From: Phycisphaerales bacterium
GTDB lineage: Bacteria; Planctomycetota; Phycisphaerae; Phycisphaerales; UBA1924
Direction: 5' to 3'
NCBI GenBank assembly: GCA_016699835.1
Contig: CP064987.1
Location: forward strand, 2,666,001 to 2,730,000
Length of the DNA: 64,000 nucleotides
The notes under the pieces were generated by a model. That model did not search any database. It saw only the letters and a list, made by a program, of their open reading frames with translations, and was not told where the DNA came from. Position numbers and translations under genes: made by a program. Below, one piece after another: positions 44,168 through 53,258 of the stretch (position 1 is its first letter; each line of letters begins with the position of its first letter).

Positions 44168-45604
44168 TCACGCGTGTGGCTCCATGATGGTCGAGGAATG
44201 GTGTCTGGTATTCGACGTGGTGGAGCGTGTGGGCTGGGTGTGCGTCGATCGCGCGAGGCTCGCGAATCGTTCGCCGCGTGCTTCGTAGTTCTCGAACTGG
44301 TCCCAGGAGGCGCAGCCGGGGCTGAGAAGGACCGAATCGCCCTGGCGTGCAACGTTGGTGATCTCGCACATCGCCGAGTCGAGGTCACCCAGGTATCGTG
44401 CACATGCACCGCGTGATTGCGCGGCGATGGCGAGAGCCTCGCCCGTGGTGCCGATGGTCCACAGTCCCGCGAGCATGGTCGCGGCGTCGGCGATGGGGGA
44501 CAAGTCGGAGCCTTTGTCATAGCCGCCGGCGATGAGATGCGTGCGCGAGGGGTCGTCCATGGCGTGGATCGCGAGCGATGTCGCCTCGGGCGTTGTGGAT
44601 TTGGAGTCGTTGATGAACCGCAGGCCGTGGTGCTCGCCGACGAACTCCAGGCGGTGGGGGAGGCCGCGAAAGGAGCGAAGCGCTACGTCGATGTTGTCGA
44701 TCTGGGGTATGGCTTTGTGCTTAGCGCCAAGTCCATCACGAACGGTGTTGTCGTTGTCGCAGAACGCACACCGCACGGCACAGCGTGCGACCGCGGCATT
44801 GAGCGCGTTGTGTGAACCGGGAATCGAGAGACCCTGCACGCGTTCACTCACGCCCACGCGCTCCACCCGTATGCCGCCTGGCGTCGACCACGTCACGACA
44901 TCCGGCCCGAGCACGAGCGTGTCGCCGGGTTGCTGATGGGCCGTGATGAGCCGTTTGCACGCGGCATAGTGCTCGGCGGTGCCATGCCAGTCGATGTGGT
45001 TCGGGGTGATGTTCGTGACGACGCCGATCCCGGGCGACCATGTGCCGCGTTCCGCGAGCCAGTAGAGCATGGCGCTCGAGACCTCGAGCACGACCCAGGT
45101 TTCCGAATCGATCGACGCGAGCGCGGGGAGCAGCGACCCGCCGATGTTGCCGCCGAGGACGGACTTCACGCCGAGTTCCCTGAGGGCGTGATGCACCAGC
45201 GATGAAGTCGTGCTCTTGCCCGCCGAGCCGGTGATCGCGATGACACGCTCGCGCGCGGGCAATCTATCGACGAGCAGGCCGATCTCGGTCGTAATGGGGA
45301 CGCCCGCCGCCTCGGCCGCGCGAAGGAACCGATTCTCCCAGGGCTTGGGCACGGCCGGGTTGGCGACGACGATGTCCGTGTCGGTGAAGTCCGAGACGTT
45401 GTGCTCGCCGAGGCGGAGTCGCACGCGGCCGGTGTCGATGAGCGGTTTCAACTCACGCAAGCCGCTCTCGAGTTTCACCGCAGGGTCCTTGTCGGTGACG
45501 AGCACGTCGGCGCCCTGGTCGACGAGCCAGCGCGTGACGCCCACGCCGCCACCGAATCGGCCCAGGCCCATCACCGTGACGCGTTTCGACTCAAAGTTCT
45601 TCAC
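44168..45604 (-). CDS. murD: UDP-N-acetylmuramoyl-L-alanine--D-glutamate ligase
   Basis: Cytoplasmic peptidoglycan enzyme that adds D-glutamate to UDP-MurNAc-L-Ala. The GTG at 45604 has GGAGCGG in front and opens 'KNFESKRVTVMGLGRFGGG', the Rossmann start of MurD; 478 residues result. The ATP loop is 'ITGSAGKSTTSSL' (GSAGKST where GTNGKST is usual), with 'NITPNHIDWHG' and 'RLEFVGEHHGLRFINDSKST' and 'LIAGGYDKGSDLSPI' of the Mur ligase family. Peptidoglycan synthesis is present in Planctomycetes, so an intact murD is expected. It is 72 bp behind priA and coupled to the lipoprotein gene. Confidence 0.93.
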   Translation of the reverse strand: MKNFESKRVTVMGLGRFGGGVGVTRWLVDQGADVLVTDKDPAVKLESGLRELKPLIDTGRVRLRLGEHNVSDFTDTDIVVANPAVPKPWENRFLRAAEAAGVPITTEIGLLVDRLPARERVIAITGSAGKSTTSSLVHHALRELGVKSVLGGNIGGSLLPALASIDSETWVVLEVSSAMLYWLAERGTWSPGIGVVTNITPNHIDWHGTAEHYAACKRLITAHQQPGDTLVLGPDVVTWSTPGGIRVERVGVSERVQGLSIPGSHNALNAAVARCAVRCAFCDNDNTVRDGLGAKHKAIPQIDNIDVALRSFRGLPHRLEFVGEHHGLRFINDSKSTTPEATSLAIHAMDDPSRTHLIAGGYDKGSDLSPIADAATMLAGLWTIGTTGEALAIAAQSRGACARYLGDLDSAMCEITNVARQGDSVLLSPGCASWDQFENYEARGERFASLARSTHTQPTRSTTSNTRHHSSTIMEPHA

Positions 45605-45676
45605 GCCCGCTCCATGGCTCGTGCCGCTGGTCCATCTCACACTCTGGATTGTTCCACATCCAGTCACATGATCGTG

Positions 45677-48088
45677 TCACATCAAGGATACGGGATCGAC
45701 ATCGACCGCCGTGGCGTGGTCGCTCTTGAGCCAGCCGCGCCGTCGGGCGTCGGCCAAAGCCTGCTGGATGGTCCCGGCGGATCGGGCGATGAGCCGGAGT
45801 TCCCAGCGATGGAACCCCGCGATCCGTGCGATCTCGCAGGGCATCGGCCCCTCGACGGTCACGCGATCGCCCGAGACCGAGGCGATCGCCTCGGCGAGAT
45901 CCTTCGCTCGTGTTCGGGCGACCGATTCATCCTGATCACGGCAGACGACTCGCGCCATGCGTGCCATGGGTGGCAGTCCGAAGAGCGCTCGGTCTTTGAG
46001 TTCGTCTGCTGCGAATCCCTCAAAGTCGTGCGCCGCCGCGCGCACGATCGCGCGGTTCGTGGGGTCAAAGGTCTGGACGATGACGTGTCCCTCGTGCTCA
46101 CCTCGACCGGCTCGGCCGGCGACCTGGGCGATCAGTTGGAACGAGCGCTCGCTGGCGCGAAAGTCGGGGAGGTTGAGCGCCACGTCCGCGTCGAGCACAC
46201 CGACGAGTCGCACGTTGGCGACGTCCAGCCCCTTCGCGATCATCTGGGTGCCCGCGAGGATTCGGATCTCGCCTTTGGAGAACTTGCCCAGCACCTGGAA
46301 ATAGTCGGCCGCAGAACGCATCGAGTCGGAATCGACGCGCCAGAGCGTCTCGCCCGCGCGGATGCCATGATCACCGAAGGTGGCCTCGATCTCCTGCTCC
46401 AGGTGCTGCGTGCCCGGGGCGAGGCGCCGGAGCGTCGCGTCGCACTGCGGGCATTGTTTCGGCACGCGCGTTTCGGCATGGCAATAGTGGCAGCGCACGA
46501 CGCCTCCCAGACGCAGCGCCGCGTCGGCGTGCAGCACAAGCCGGCTGTCGCAATGCTCGCATCCGACGACATGGCCGCACGCCGCACGCGGGCAGGCGAG
46601 ATACGCGTTCAGGCCGCGACGATTGTGGAGGAGGATGATCTGGCCCTGAGCCTTCAACGTTCGCTCGATAGCGCTACGCAAGGTGGGGCCGATGAGGTCG
46701 CGGTCGCTGGCGCCGGGATGGCGTCGCTCCTCGGCTCGATCGACGATGCGCACCGCGGGGAGTCTGCCGCCCGCGACGCGTTCGCTGAGCCTCCAGAGTC
46801 TGGAGCGATGTCCCTCGTGGGCGAGGCGTTGCGCGTTGTGCCATGATTCCAGGGAGGGCGTCGCCGAGCCGAGGACGATGGGGCAACCCTCGAGTTGGGC
46901 GCGCTTGATCGCGACATCGCGCCCGTGGTAGCGGGGCAACTGGTCCTGCTTGTAGGAGTGGTCGTGCTCCTCGTCGACGATGATCAGGCGGACGCGATCA
47001 AGGGGCGCGAAGACTGCGGATCGTGGGCCGATGGCGATGCGTGCCTCGCCCCGCGCCAGCCGGTCCCATTCCGCGTGGCGCTCCGACGCGGATAGCCCCG
47101 AGTGGAGGACCGCGACGTTCTCGCTGCCGAAGCGCGAGATGAACCGGTCGGCGGTCTGTGGCGTGAGGGCGATCTCGGGGACGAGCACGATGGCACCGGG
47201 CGCCGGCCTCTCACCACGCCCATCATCGCTCGCCTTCTCGTTCATCAGCGTCAGTTCGAGCAGACGCAGGTAGACCTCGGTCTTTCCCGAACCGGTGACG
47301 CCGAAGAGCAGGTGCGTCGCGAACGTGCCGAGAGTCTTCGAGATGCCCTCGACCACTCCCGACTGGCTCGGCGTGAGGGCATGACCGGTCGAACGAGTCT
47401 CGCTCGCCACGCTGTCGATCAGCGTCGTGAATCGCCCGCGGGCACGCACGCGGTGCCGATGCTCGGCGTGCAGCGCCCCGGCCGCCAGGAGCGCCCGCAC
47501 CGACCTCGGCGACTTCAGCCCCAAACGCACGACAAGTGCCGACTCCTCGATCGGGAACTCTGCTTCGTCCAGGTCTGCGATGGCGCTCCATGTCTTCTTC
47601 GAGAGAGGCGTGAGCGAGTCGAGATCGGGTGCCTCGCCCCTCGACAGCATCGTCTGTGACTCGCGCCCCACGCCCTTCTTCACGGCACTCGGGCGCATCG
47701 TCGCGAAGACCATGCCGAGAGGGCAGACGTAATAGCGCGAGATCCACTCGCCGAGTTCGACGAGTCGTGTCGGCAGGGTGCCACCGGATCGCGACTCGAC
47801 CGCGCGCACAACGTCCTCCGGCACGCCGCCGAGCAGTTCCGGGCCGCCGATCTGGACCACGACACCCGGCACGCTTGCGCCGCGCAGGGGCACGCTCACG
47901 CCCTCGCCCACGCGAAGTCCCAGCGGGTCGGCATAGACCAGCGACGCCTCGGGCGCGTCCTCGCGGGTTCCCGGCCGCCGCGATCCGCGCTCCACGCCCC
48001 GCTCAATGGCGACGAGGACATAGCGTCCAGCCTGGTCGGCGGAAGCGTCGGACTGGAACAGCGAGGTGCGTGTCACTGGCGCGTACAC
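45677..48088 (-). CDS. priA: Primosomal protein N' (PriA helicase)
   Basis: An 803-residue 3'-to-5' helicase that restarts stalled replication forks. The start is a GTG. The N-terminal 3'-DNA-binding domain ends near 'SRYYVCPLGMVFATMRPSAV'. Helicase motifs: Walker A 'FGVTGSGKTEVYLRLLE', 'VPEIALTPQ', the DEEH box 'LIIVDEEHDHSYKQDQLPRY', 'LGSATPSLE' and later 'ILAGTQMIAKGLDVANV' and 'QVAGRAGRG'. The zinc-binding cysteines are present as 'CPRAACGHVVGCEHC' and 'CHYCHAETRVPKQCPQC'. It is somewhat longer than E. coli PriA (732 residues). It diverges from carA with only about 80 bp between the starts. Confidence 0.94.
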   Translation of the reverse strand: MYAPVTRTSLFQSDASADQAGRYVLVAIERGVERGSRRPGTREDAPEASLVYADPLGLRVGEGVSVPLRGASVPGVVVQIGGPELLGGVPEDVVRAVESRSGGTLPTRLVELGEWISRYYVCPLGMVFATMRPSAVKKGVGRESQTMLSRGEAPDLDSLTPLSKKTWSAIADLDEAEFPIEESALVVRLGLKSPRSVRALLAAGALHAEHRHRVRARGRFTTLIDSVASETRSTGHALTPSQSGVVEGISKTLGTFATHLLFGVTGSGKTEVYLRLLELTLMNEKASDDGRGERPAPGAIVLVPEIALTPQTADRFISRFGSENVAVLHSGLSASERHAEWDRLARGEARIAIGPRSAVFAPLDRVRLIIVDEEHDHSYKQDQLPRYHGRDVAIKRAQLEGCPIVLGSATPSLESWHNAQRLAHEGHRSRLWRLSERVAGGRLPAVRIVDRAEERRHPGASDRDLIGPTLRSAIERTLKAQGQIILLHNRRGLNAYLACPRAACGHVVGCEHCDSRLVLHADAALRLGGVVRCHYCHAETRVPKQCPQCDATLRRLAPGTQHLEQEIEATFGDHGIRAGETLWRVDSDSMRSAADYFQVLGKFSKGEIRILAGTQMIAKGLDVANVRLVGVLDADVALNLPDFRASERSFQLIAQVAGRAGRGEHEGHVIVQTFDPTNRAIVRAAAHDFEGFAADELKDRALFGLPPMARMARVVCRDQDESVARTRAKDLAEAIASVSGDRVTVEGPMPCEIARIAGFHRWELRLIARSAGTIQQALADARRRGWLKSDHATAVDVDPVSLM

Positions 48089-48168
48089 TGTAGAGGTCGG
48101 TCCCGAACCGTCGGCACCGGATGCCGTCGCGCCCGACCTGGCCCATCGTTGGGAAGGAGCGGCTCGCG

Positions 48169-49392
48169 GTGCACACGAATCAGACTCGGTCAGAAGGTCG
48201 CTTGGCGCTCGCGGACGGCTCGGTCTTCCGCGGGCTGGCCTTCGGCGCCACGGGCCAGGGCATCGTGCAGGCCGCCGAGGTCGTCTTCAACACCGCGATG
48301 TCGGGCTACCAGGAGTCGCTCACCGACCCGTCGTACACGGGCCAGATTCTCGTGCAGACCTTTCCCATGATGGGCAACACCGGGGCGAACCCGGAGGATG
48401 TCGAGTCGAGCAAGGTCCAGGTCGCCGGGTTTGTGGTGCGCGAGTTGGCACGCCGTCACTCGAACTATCGCGCGGATCAGTCCTTGAGCGAGTATCTCGG
48501 GTCGGAGGGCGTCCTCGGCCTCGAGGGCGTGGACACTCGCGCGATCACCATGATTCTGCGCACGCAAGGCTCGATGACGGGCGTCATCACCGATCGGCCC
48601 GCGACGGGTTCAAACTCGATCAGCGATGCCGAACTCGTCGAACGCGCGCGCAACGCCCCCAACATGGCCGGGCAGAATCTCGTCACGGGCGTCGGCTGCA
48701 CCGCGCCGCTGTCCTGGTCCGAGACCCTCGGCGTGTGGTCACCCAACGTCGGCCACTCGACAGAGCGACCGCTCACCGTTCTTGCTCTTGACTGCGGTGC
48801 GAAACGGAACATCCTGCGGAATCTCGCGGATCGCGGGTGCGCGATCAAGGTCGTGCCCCATGACGCTTCGGCCGCCACAATCCGCGATCTGTACGCGCAT
48901 GGCGAGATCGACGGACTCTTCATCTCCAATGGTCCTGGCGACCCCGCGGCTGTTGAGGCGACCATCGCGACGCTTCGAGAAGTCTTGAAGGATGCGGGTC
49001 CGAGAACCATCCCGACCTTCGGCATCTGCCTTGGACACCAACTCCTCGCGCTGGCGGTTGGGGCGAAGACGTACAAACTCAAGTTCGGGCACCGCGGGAT
49101 CAACCAGCCCGTCTTCAACGCCGATCGCGCACGCGTCGAGATCACGAGCCAGAACCACGGCTTCGCGGTGGATCGGGCCTCACTCGATGCGGCGGGGGCC
49201 GAGGCGACCCATGTTCACCTGAACGATGGCACGGTTGCCGGGTTCAAACTCCGCCACGCGCCGGTCTTCTGCGTGCAGTATCACCCCGAGGCTTCCCCGG
49301 GGCCTCACGATGCTGGGTATTTGTTCGACGACTTTGTCGAGGCAATGCGAGCCCGGCGACATGAGGCCAGCATCGCGGCGAACTCGCGGTAA
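48169..49392 (+). CDS. carA: Carbamoyl-phosphate synthase small subunit
   Basis: Glutaminase subunit that supplies ammonia to CarB for carbamoyl phosphate, used in pyrimidine and arginine synthesis. I chose the GTG at 48169 because GGAAGGAG precedes it; an ATG at 48121 would add 16 residues without a ribosome-binding site. The N-terminal CPSase domain has 'VVFNTAMSGYQESLTDPSY' and 'GVDTRAITMILR'. The class I amidotransferase triad is intact: C287 in 'FGICLGHQLL', H372 and E374 in 'VQYHPEASPGP'. 407 residues, normal length. The large subunit carB is not in the window. Confidence 0.94.
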   Translation: MHTNQTRSEGRLALADGSVFRGLAFGATGQGIVQAAEVVFNTAMSGYQESLTDPSYTGQILVQTFPMMGNTGANPEDVESSKVQVAGFVVRELARRHSNYRADQSLSEYLGSEGVLGLEGVDTRAITMILRTQGSMTGVITDRPATGSNSISDAELVERARNAPNMAGQNLVTGVGCTAPLSWSETLGVWSPNVGHSTERPLTVLALDCGAKRNILRNLADRGCAIKVVPHDASAATIRDLYAHGEIDGLFISNGPGDPAAVEATIATLREVLKDAGPRTIPTFGICLGHQLLALAVGAKTYKLKFGHRGINQPVFNADRARVEITSQNHGFAVDRASLDAAGAEATHVHLNDGTVAGFKLRHAPVFCVQYHPEASPGPHDAGYLFDDFVEAMRARRHEASIAANSR

Positions 49393-49407
49393 TTGGGCGG
49401 GTTTTGC

Positions 49408-49437
49408 TTGCGTCATGCGGTGATCGTTCGGTATCAT
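49408..49437 (+). promoter_or_regulatory. Candidate promoter upstream of dockerin-like gene
   Basis: TTGCGT at 49408-49413 and TATCAT at 49432-49437 with an 18-base spacer resemble a housekeeping promoter. It would leave a 5' leader of about 210 bases containing a perfect 6-bp hairpin, CGGGCA/TGCCCG at 49478-49492, before the gene at 49659. Nothing else is recognised in this 266-bp gap. Confidence 0.35.
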
Positions 49438-49658
49438 GCGAAGTACGTGTGAGCGGCGTCGATTCCGGGCAACCTCTCGGGCATCATGCCCGTAGGGTCT
49501 TTGGAGCGTTGGAAGCTGCGGGCTGTCGGTGTCGGCGTGCGGAGTCAAGGTGTGATTGTCGCGAGTTTGTGCGTCCCTCGCATCTCGGTTTGGTTGAATG
49601 ACAGAGGAAACGCACAGAATCAGGAAGTCGTGATCTCTAGAAGCGAGGAGTCTGAATC

Positions 49659-52589
49659 ATGAGGTGTTCCGTAGCCCTTGGTGTCGTGCTGGCCGCGGGT
49701 GCGGCGACTTCGGTGTTTGGTCAGGCCGTTCCCGCGCCGGTGTTCGTGCAGGAATCACCGGTTCGCCTGGAGATCAACTCAGTGAATGGTGTGCCCTTCA
49801 CAGCCCAGCCGGTGATAACGAACCGTGCCGTGGAGTTGACGTATGACAACCTCACGGGGCGATGCGCGAACTTCCTCATGGGCGCTGCGGCGGGCGTGGA
49901 TGATGTCTCGTTCGCGCCGGGACCCTGGGCGACGACCAGCAACAACCTCATCACGGCGCTCTCATTCCGGATCGGGATCACCCAAGCGGTGAATGCCCGG
50001 CCTTTCGATGTGATCATCGGGATTTACAACACTGGCGACTTTGCCGCGGCCAACATTCCAGGAGACGTTATCGCGCGATTCCGCGTGGGCTTCAATCCGA
50101 TCACCACGGCTGGCGCCGGCCTGTTCGTCGGCAATTTGCCGCTGGATCAGTTCTTCCCGGAGACGGGCGGCATCATCATCCCCGATGGCGACATCTTCGT
50201 CGAGCAGGTCTTCACCGCGCCTGGCGGGAATGTGCCTCTCGCCAACGGCGATGTGTTCACGCTTGCCGCCGCCGTGGTGAATGGCGGCGTGACGCTGGGT
50301 TCGACCGAGGACGACTATTCGCTCGATTTCGCCGCGCCGTTCCAGACGTACACGGGCGGCGTCACGGCCGATCAGTTCAATATCAACGCTCCCCCGGCGG
50401 GAATCAATAGCGAGCGTTTCATCTTCACGGCGCCCGCATCGGCCTGTGGCACGCAAGTCCTCCAGATGCCCCTCTCCATCTCCGGGGAGACGGGCACGCC
50501 CATTCCGGCAACGCCCATCGCCCTCGGCTCGATCGCCGACGCGGGGCTGAATCGCCTCACCGAGACGCTGAACAACGACATCAAGTTCTACACGTTCACC
50601 CTCGCGGGCGACGCGACCGATGCCGCCCTCCAGTTCCTGGATGTCGACACGGAAGGCTCGGCGACGGATGTCTCGATGGCGCTGTACTACGCCAACGGTC
50701 GCCTCGCCGGACGGAACACCGGCGTCGGCAACTCCGCGATCGATGACAACGATGGATCTGGGAACAACGCCCTCTTGACCTATGGCATCGGGCGTCGCGC
50801 CGCCGTCAGCGATGGCACGCAGTACGACGGCCGCGACGGGCAGCTCTTCGCGGGCGACTTCGTCCTCGCGGTTGGGCCCGGCGGCTCGCTCTTCGACCAG
50901 AACTTCACGACCTTCCCCGGCGCCGGCGCGGGCAACTTCCAACTCCACTTCCGCACGAACACCAACGGCGCGGCTCTCACGCCAAGCGTTCCGCCTTTGG
51001 TGGTCCAGGATCTCGGGCAGATCCTCTCGCCCGGGAACACGACGGCGACGACGGCCCAGACCGGGCCGGGCGGGATCGTGTGGTACAAGTTTGATGTCTG
51101 CGCCGGGATGCGTGATCCGGGAACGTTCTTCGACATCGACCTGAGCCGATCGGGCTTCTTCGGTGGTGCCGTGCCGAACTTCGGGACGGCGGCGTTGTTC
51201 GATGCGAACGGGAACCTCGTGGACGCCGATGGTCCCGATTCGGTCGACATTGTCTGGCCGACGTTGTCCTATGGCAATGTCGGTCCGCGTCCGGCGCACA
51301 GCGGGAACGCCGCCGAGGTGAACAACACGGGGCAGGACGGCGCCCTCGGGCCTGGAACGTATTACCTCGCGGTGGCTTCGGGTTTCCTCGATGTCTCACC
51401 CGCCGCGCTCGCCGATGGTCGCTGGCACGTTCGTCCTGACATCGCCGAGACGGTCGATGTGGTGGTGCAGCCCGATTTCTTCACGGACGCGGCCCAGTGC
51501 GATCCCACGCCGGTCGCGCCGCCGGCCTTCAACTTCACCGAGGCCGAACCGAACAACGACAAGGCGACCGCGACGCTCGCCGCGGGCATGAGCAACGGAC
51601 AGATCCTGGGCGGCGTGACGACCGGCATCATCGCCGAGCGAGCCGCGCCGGGAACGCCTGATTTCTGGAGGATCAGGACCGCGCCCGCGGCGTTGGGCAT
51701 CTATCGCCACCAACTCGAACTCAACACCAACGGGTGGGATGGACACGGGTCGGCGATCATGGGTCTCGCGCAAGCGAACGGCGTCATCACCGCCGATGAC
51801 GCGATTGTGCAACTGGCGCAGATCCTTGAGGATCTCAACCGTCGAACCGTGTGGTACGGATTCGGTCGACAGGAAGAAATCTTCTGGCAGGTCCAGGGGA
51901 GCCCGAGCACGACCGCGCCGTATTTCGCAACGCTGACCACGACACAGGTCTCGCCGACCTCGCTCGGTGCCGCGTTCGAGGCGGGCGATATCACGATCAC
52001 CACCGTCGGTCAGACGGGCGCCGCCCAGACCGACAGCGACCTGTGGATCTATGACTCGAACCTCGAGGCGATCGCTGGCGCGGGCAGCGACGACGCCGGG
52101 GCCTCAACGGGGAGCACGCTCACGCGGAACCTCGGCGCGGGGACCTACTTCCTCGCGCTCACCAACTTCAACCTCGCCAACAACCAGGCCTCGCCGGTCG
52201 CCGACGGCTTCCCCAATGGCAATGTTCTTGACTTCGCCAATGCCATTGCGAACTCGAGCGTCACCACAGGACTGGATCTGGGCTTTGCGATTACCGATTC
52301 GACAGGGACTCGAACCTTCACCGCGACCAAGGATCAGGCCCACCAGATCCTCTGGTTCCAGATGGACGTCAGCGGGGGCGCGTGTGTCGCCGACGTGGAC
52401 GACGGGTCCGGCAACGGCACGCCCGACGGGGCCGTCACCATCGACGACCTGCTCTTCTACATCACGATCTTCCAACTCGGGAGCGTCAACGCCGACGTGG
52501 ACGACGGCTCGAGCACGGGCACACCCGACGGGGCCGTCACGATCGACGACCTTCTCTACTATCTGATCCGTTTCCAGGCCGGGTGCTAA
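49659..52589 (+). CDS. Large secreted protein with C-terminal dockerin-like repeats ending Gly-Cys
   Basis: A 976-residue exported protein; the ATG follows GAGGAG and opens a signal peptide cleaved near 'SVFGQA'. The body is beta-rich, with several segments resembling bacterial pre-peptidase C-terminal domains ('TEAEPNNDKATATLA' near residue 627; 'NDIKFYTFTLAG', 'GIVWYKFDV' and 'HQILWFQMDV' as repeated strands). No catalytic motif is visible. The C-terminus carries two calcium-loop repeats, 'DVDDGSGNGTPDGAVTIDDL' near residue 912 and 'DVDDGSSTGTPDGAVTIDDL' near residue 946, and ends in 'FQAGC'. This is the tail type called GC-type dockerin in Phycisphaerae. It is probably anchored or sorted at the cell surface, but by what is not known. 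A terminator follows. Confidence 0.8.
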   Translation: MRCSVALGVVLAAGAATSVFGQAVPAPVFVQESPVRLEINSVNGVPFTAQPVITNRAVELTYDNLTGRCANFLMGAAAGVDDVSFAPGPWATTSNNLITALSFRIGITQAVNARPFDVIIGIYNTGDFAAANIPGDVIARFRVGFNPITTAGAGLFVGNLPLDQFFPETGGIIIPDGDIFVEQVFTAPGGNVPLANGDVFTLAAAVVNGGVTLGSTEDDYSLDFAAPFQTYTGGVTADQFNINAPPAGINSERFIFTAPASACGTQVLQMPLSISGETGTPIPATPIALGSIADAGLNRLTETLNNDIKFYTFTLAGDATDAALQFLDVDTEGSATDVSMALYYANGRLAGRNTGVGNSAIDDNDGSGNNALLTYGIGRRAAVSDGTQYDGRDGQLFAGDFVLAVGPGGSLFDQNFTTFPGAGAGNFQLHFRTNTNGAALTPSVPPLVVQDLGQILSPGNTTATTAQTGPGGIVWYKFDVCAGMRDPGTFFDIDLSRSGFFGGAVPNFGTAALFDANGNLVDADGPDSVDIVWPTLSYGNVGPRPAHSGNAAEVNNTGQDGALGPGTYYLAVASGFLDVSPAALADGRWHVRPDIAETVDVVVQPDFFTDAAQCDPTPVAPPAFNFTEAEPNNDKATATLAAGMSNGQILGGVTTGIIAERAAPGTPDFWRIRTAPAALGIYRHQLELNTNGWDGHGSAIMGLAQANGVITADDAIVQLAQILEDLNRRTVWYGFGRQEEIFWQVQGSPSTTAPYFATLTTTQVSPTSLGAAFEAGDITITTVGQTGAAQTDSDLWIYDSNLEAIAGAGSDDAGASTGSTLTRNLGAGTYFLALTNFNLANNQASPVADGFPNGNVLDFANAIANSSVTTGLDLGFAITDSTGTRTFTATKDQAHQILWFQMDVSGGACVADVDDGSGNGTPDGAVTIDDLLFYITIFQLGSVNADVDDGSSTGTPDGAVTIDDLLYYLIRFQAGC

Positions 52590-52613
52590 CGCCCGTCTAG
52601 AATCCGAACCAGT

Positions 52614-52645
52614 GGCCCTCGGGAGCATTCCCGGGGGCCTTTTTT
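52614..52645 (+). terminator. Rho-independent terminator after dockerin-like gene
   Basis: GGCCCTCGGG at 52614-52623 pairs with CCCGGGGGCC at 52630-52639 (one G-T pair) around a six-base loop, followed by TTTTTT at 52640-52645. It separates the secreted protein from rplU. Confidence 0.9.
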
Positions 52646-52747
52646 GTCCCTGGAGGCCCTACCGCTCGCCATGGCCTGGGCTTCGGCTATTATCTCGGCC
52701 CAAAGGGAAGGCGACGCCGACCCTGCTTGAAGAAGTTGGAGTGGACG

Positions 52748-53074
52748 ATGTACGCGATCATTGAAGAATCCGGCTCGCAGCGGTGGGTCAAGAAGGGTGA
52801 TGAACTCCTTATCGACCTCGCCGAGGGTGGCGAACTTGCCGCCGGCAAGAGCATCAAGAACAGCCACGTGCTCGTGGTCGGTGAGATCGGTGGCACGGCC
52901 AAGGTCGGCGCGCCCTACGTCTCGGGCGCCCATGTCTCCTTCGAGGTGATCGAGGGGAAGGAACTCGGCGAGAAGGTGCACATCCAGAAGTTCCGCGAGA
53001 AGAAAGCGTGGAAGAAGAAGACCGGGCACCGCCAGCCCTACACGCGGGTCCGCGTGACCGAGATCAACGGCTGA
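52748..53074 (+). CDS. rplU: 50S ribosomal protein L21
   Basis: A 108-residue 23S-binding ribosomal protein. The start at 52748 ('MYAIIEESGSQRWVKKGDEL') matches the usual MYAII opening and is preceded by GGAG. The conserved 'VGAPYVSGAHVSFEVI' and the basic 'KFREKKAWKKKTGHRQPYTR' C-terminus complete the family pattern. rpmA (L27), its normal operon neighbour, is 6.2 kb away at 59339. A strong terminator lies behind rplU, so it appears to be its own unit. Confidence 0.95.
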   Translation: MYAIIEESGSQRWVKKGDELLIDLAEGGELAAGKSIKNSHVLVVGEIGGTAKVGAPYVSGAHVSFEVIEGKELGEKVHIQKFREKKAWKKKTGHRQPYTRVRVTEING

Positions 53075-53133
53075 TCGATTGGTGCGCCGCGTTGGGTGCG
53101 CCGATGTCGCCGCCACAGTGTGAATCAACTCGA

Positions 53134-53169
53134 CGAGGGTCGGCGCGTGCGCCGGCCCTCGCGTTGTTT
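53134..53169 (+). terminator. Rho-independent terminator after rplU
   Basis: A 12-bp stem, CGAGGGTCGGCG at 53134-53145 with CGCCGGCCCTCG at 53150-53161 (one G-T pair), closed by the tetraloop CGTG and followed by the T-rich CGTTGTTT. It lies 59 bp behind the rplU stop. Confidence 0.8.
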
Positions 53170-53258
53170 GGTGCCATGCGAGCCATGTTGAGACCATGTG
53201 AACGAGTGCGACACCGATCGGCTTGGACGCGTAATGTCGATCGAGGAGGTCCAGCCTT

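Noticed and set aside
49478..49492. CGGGCA/TGCCCG hairpin behind carA as a terminator.
   Set aside because: The stem is perfect but short and is followed by TAGGGTCTTTGG, which is not a proper T-run; I note it only as a possible leader structure.
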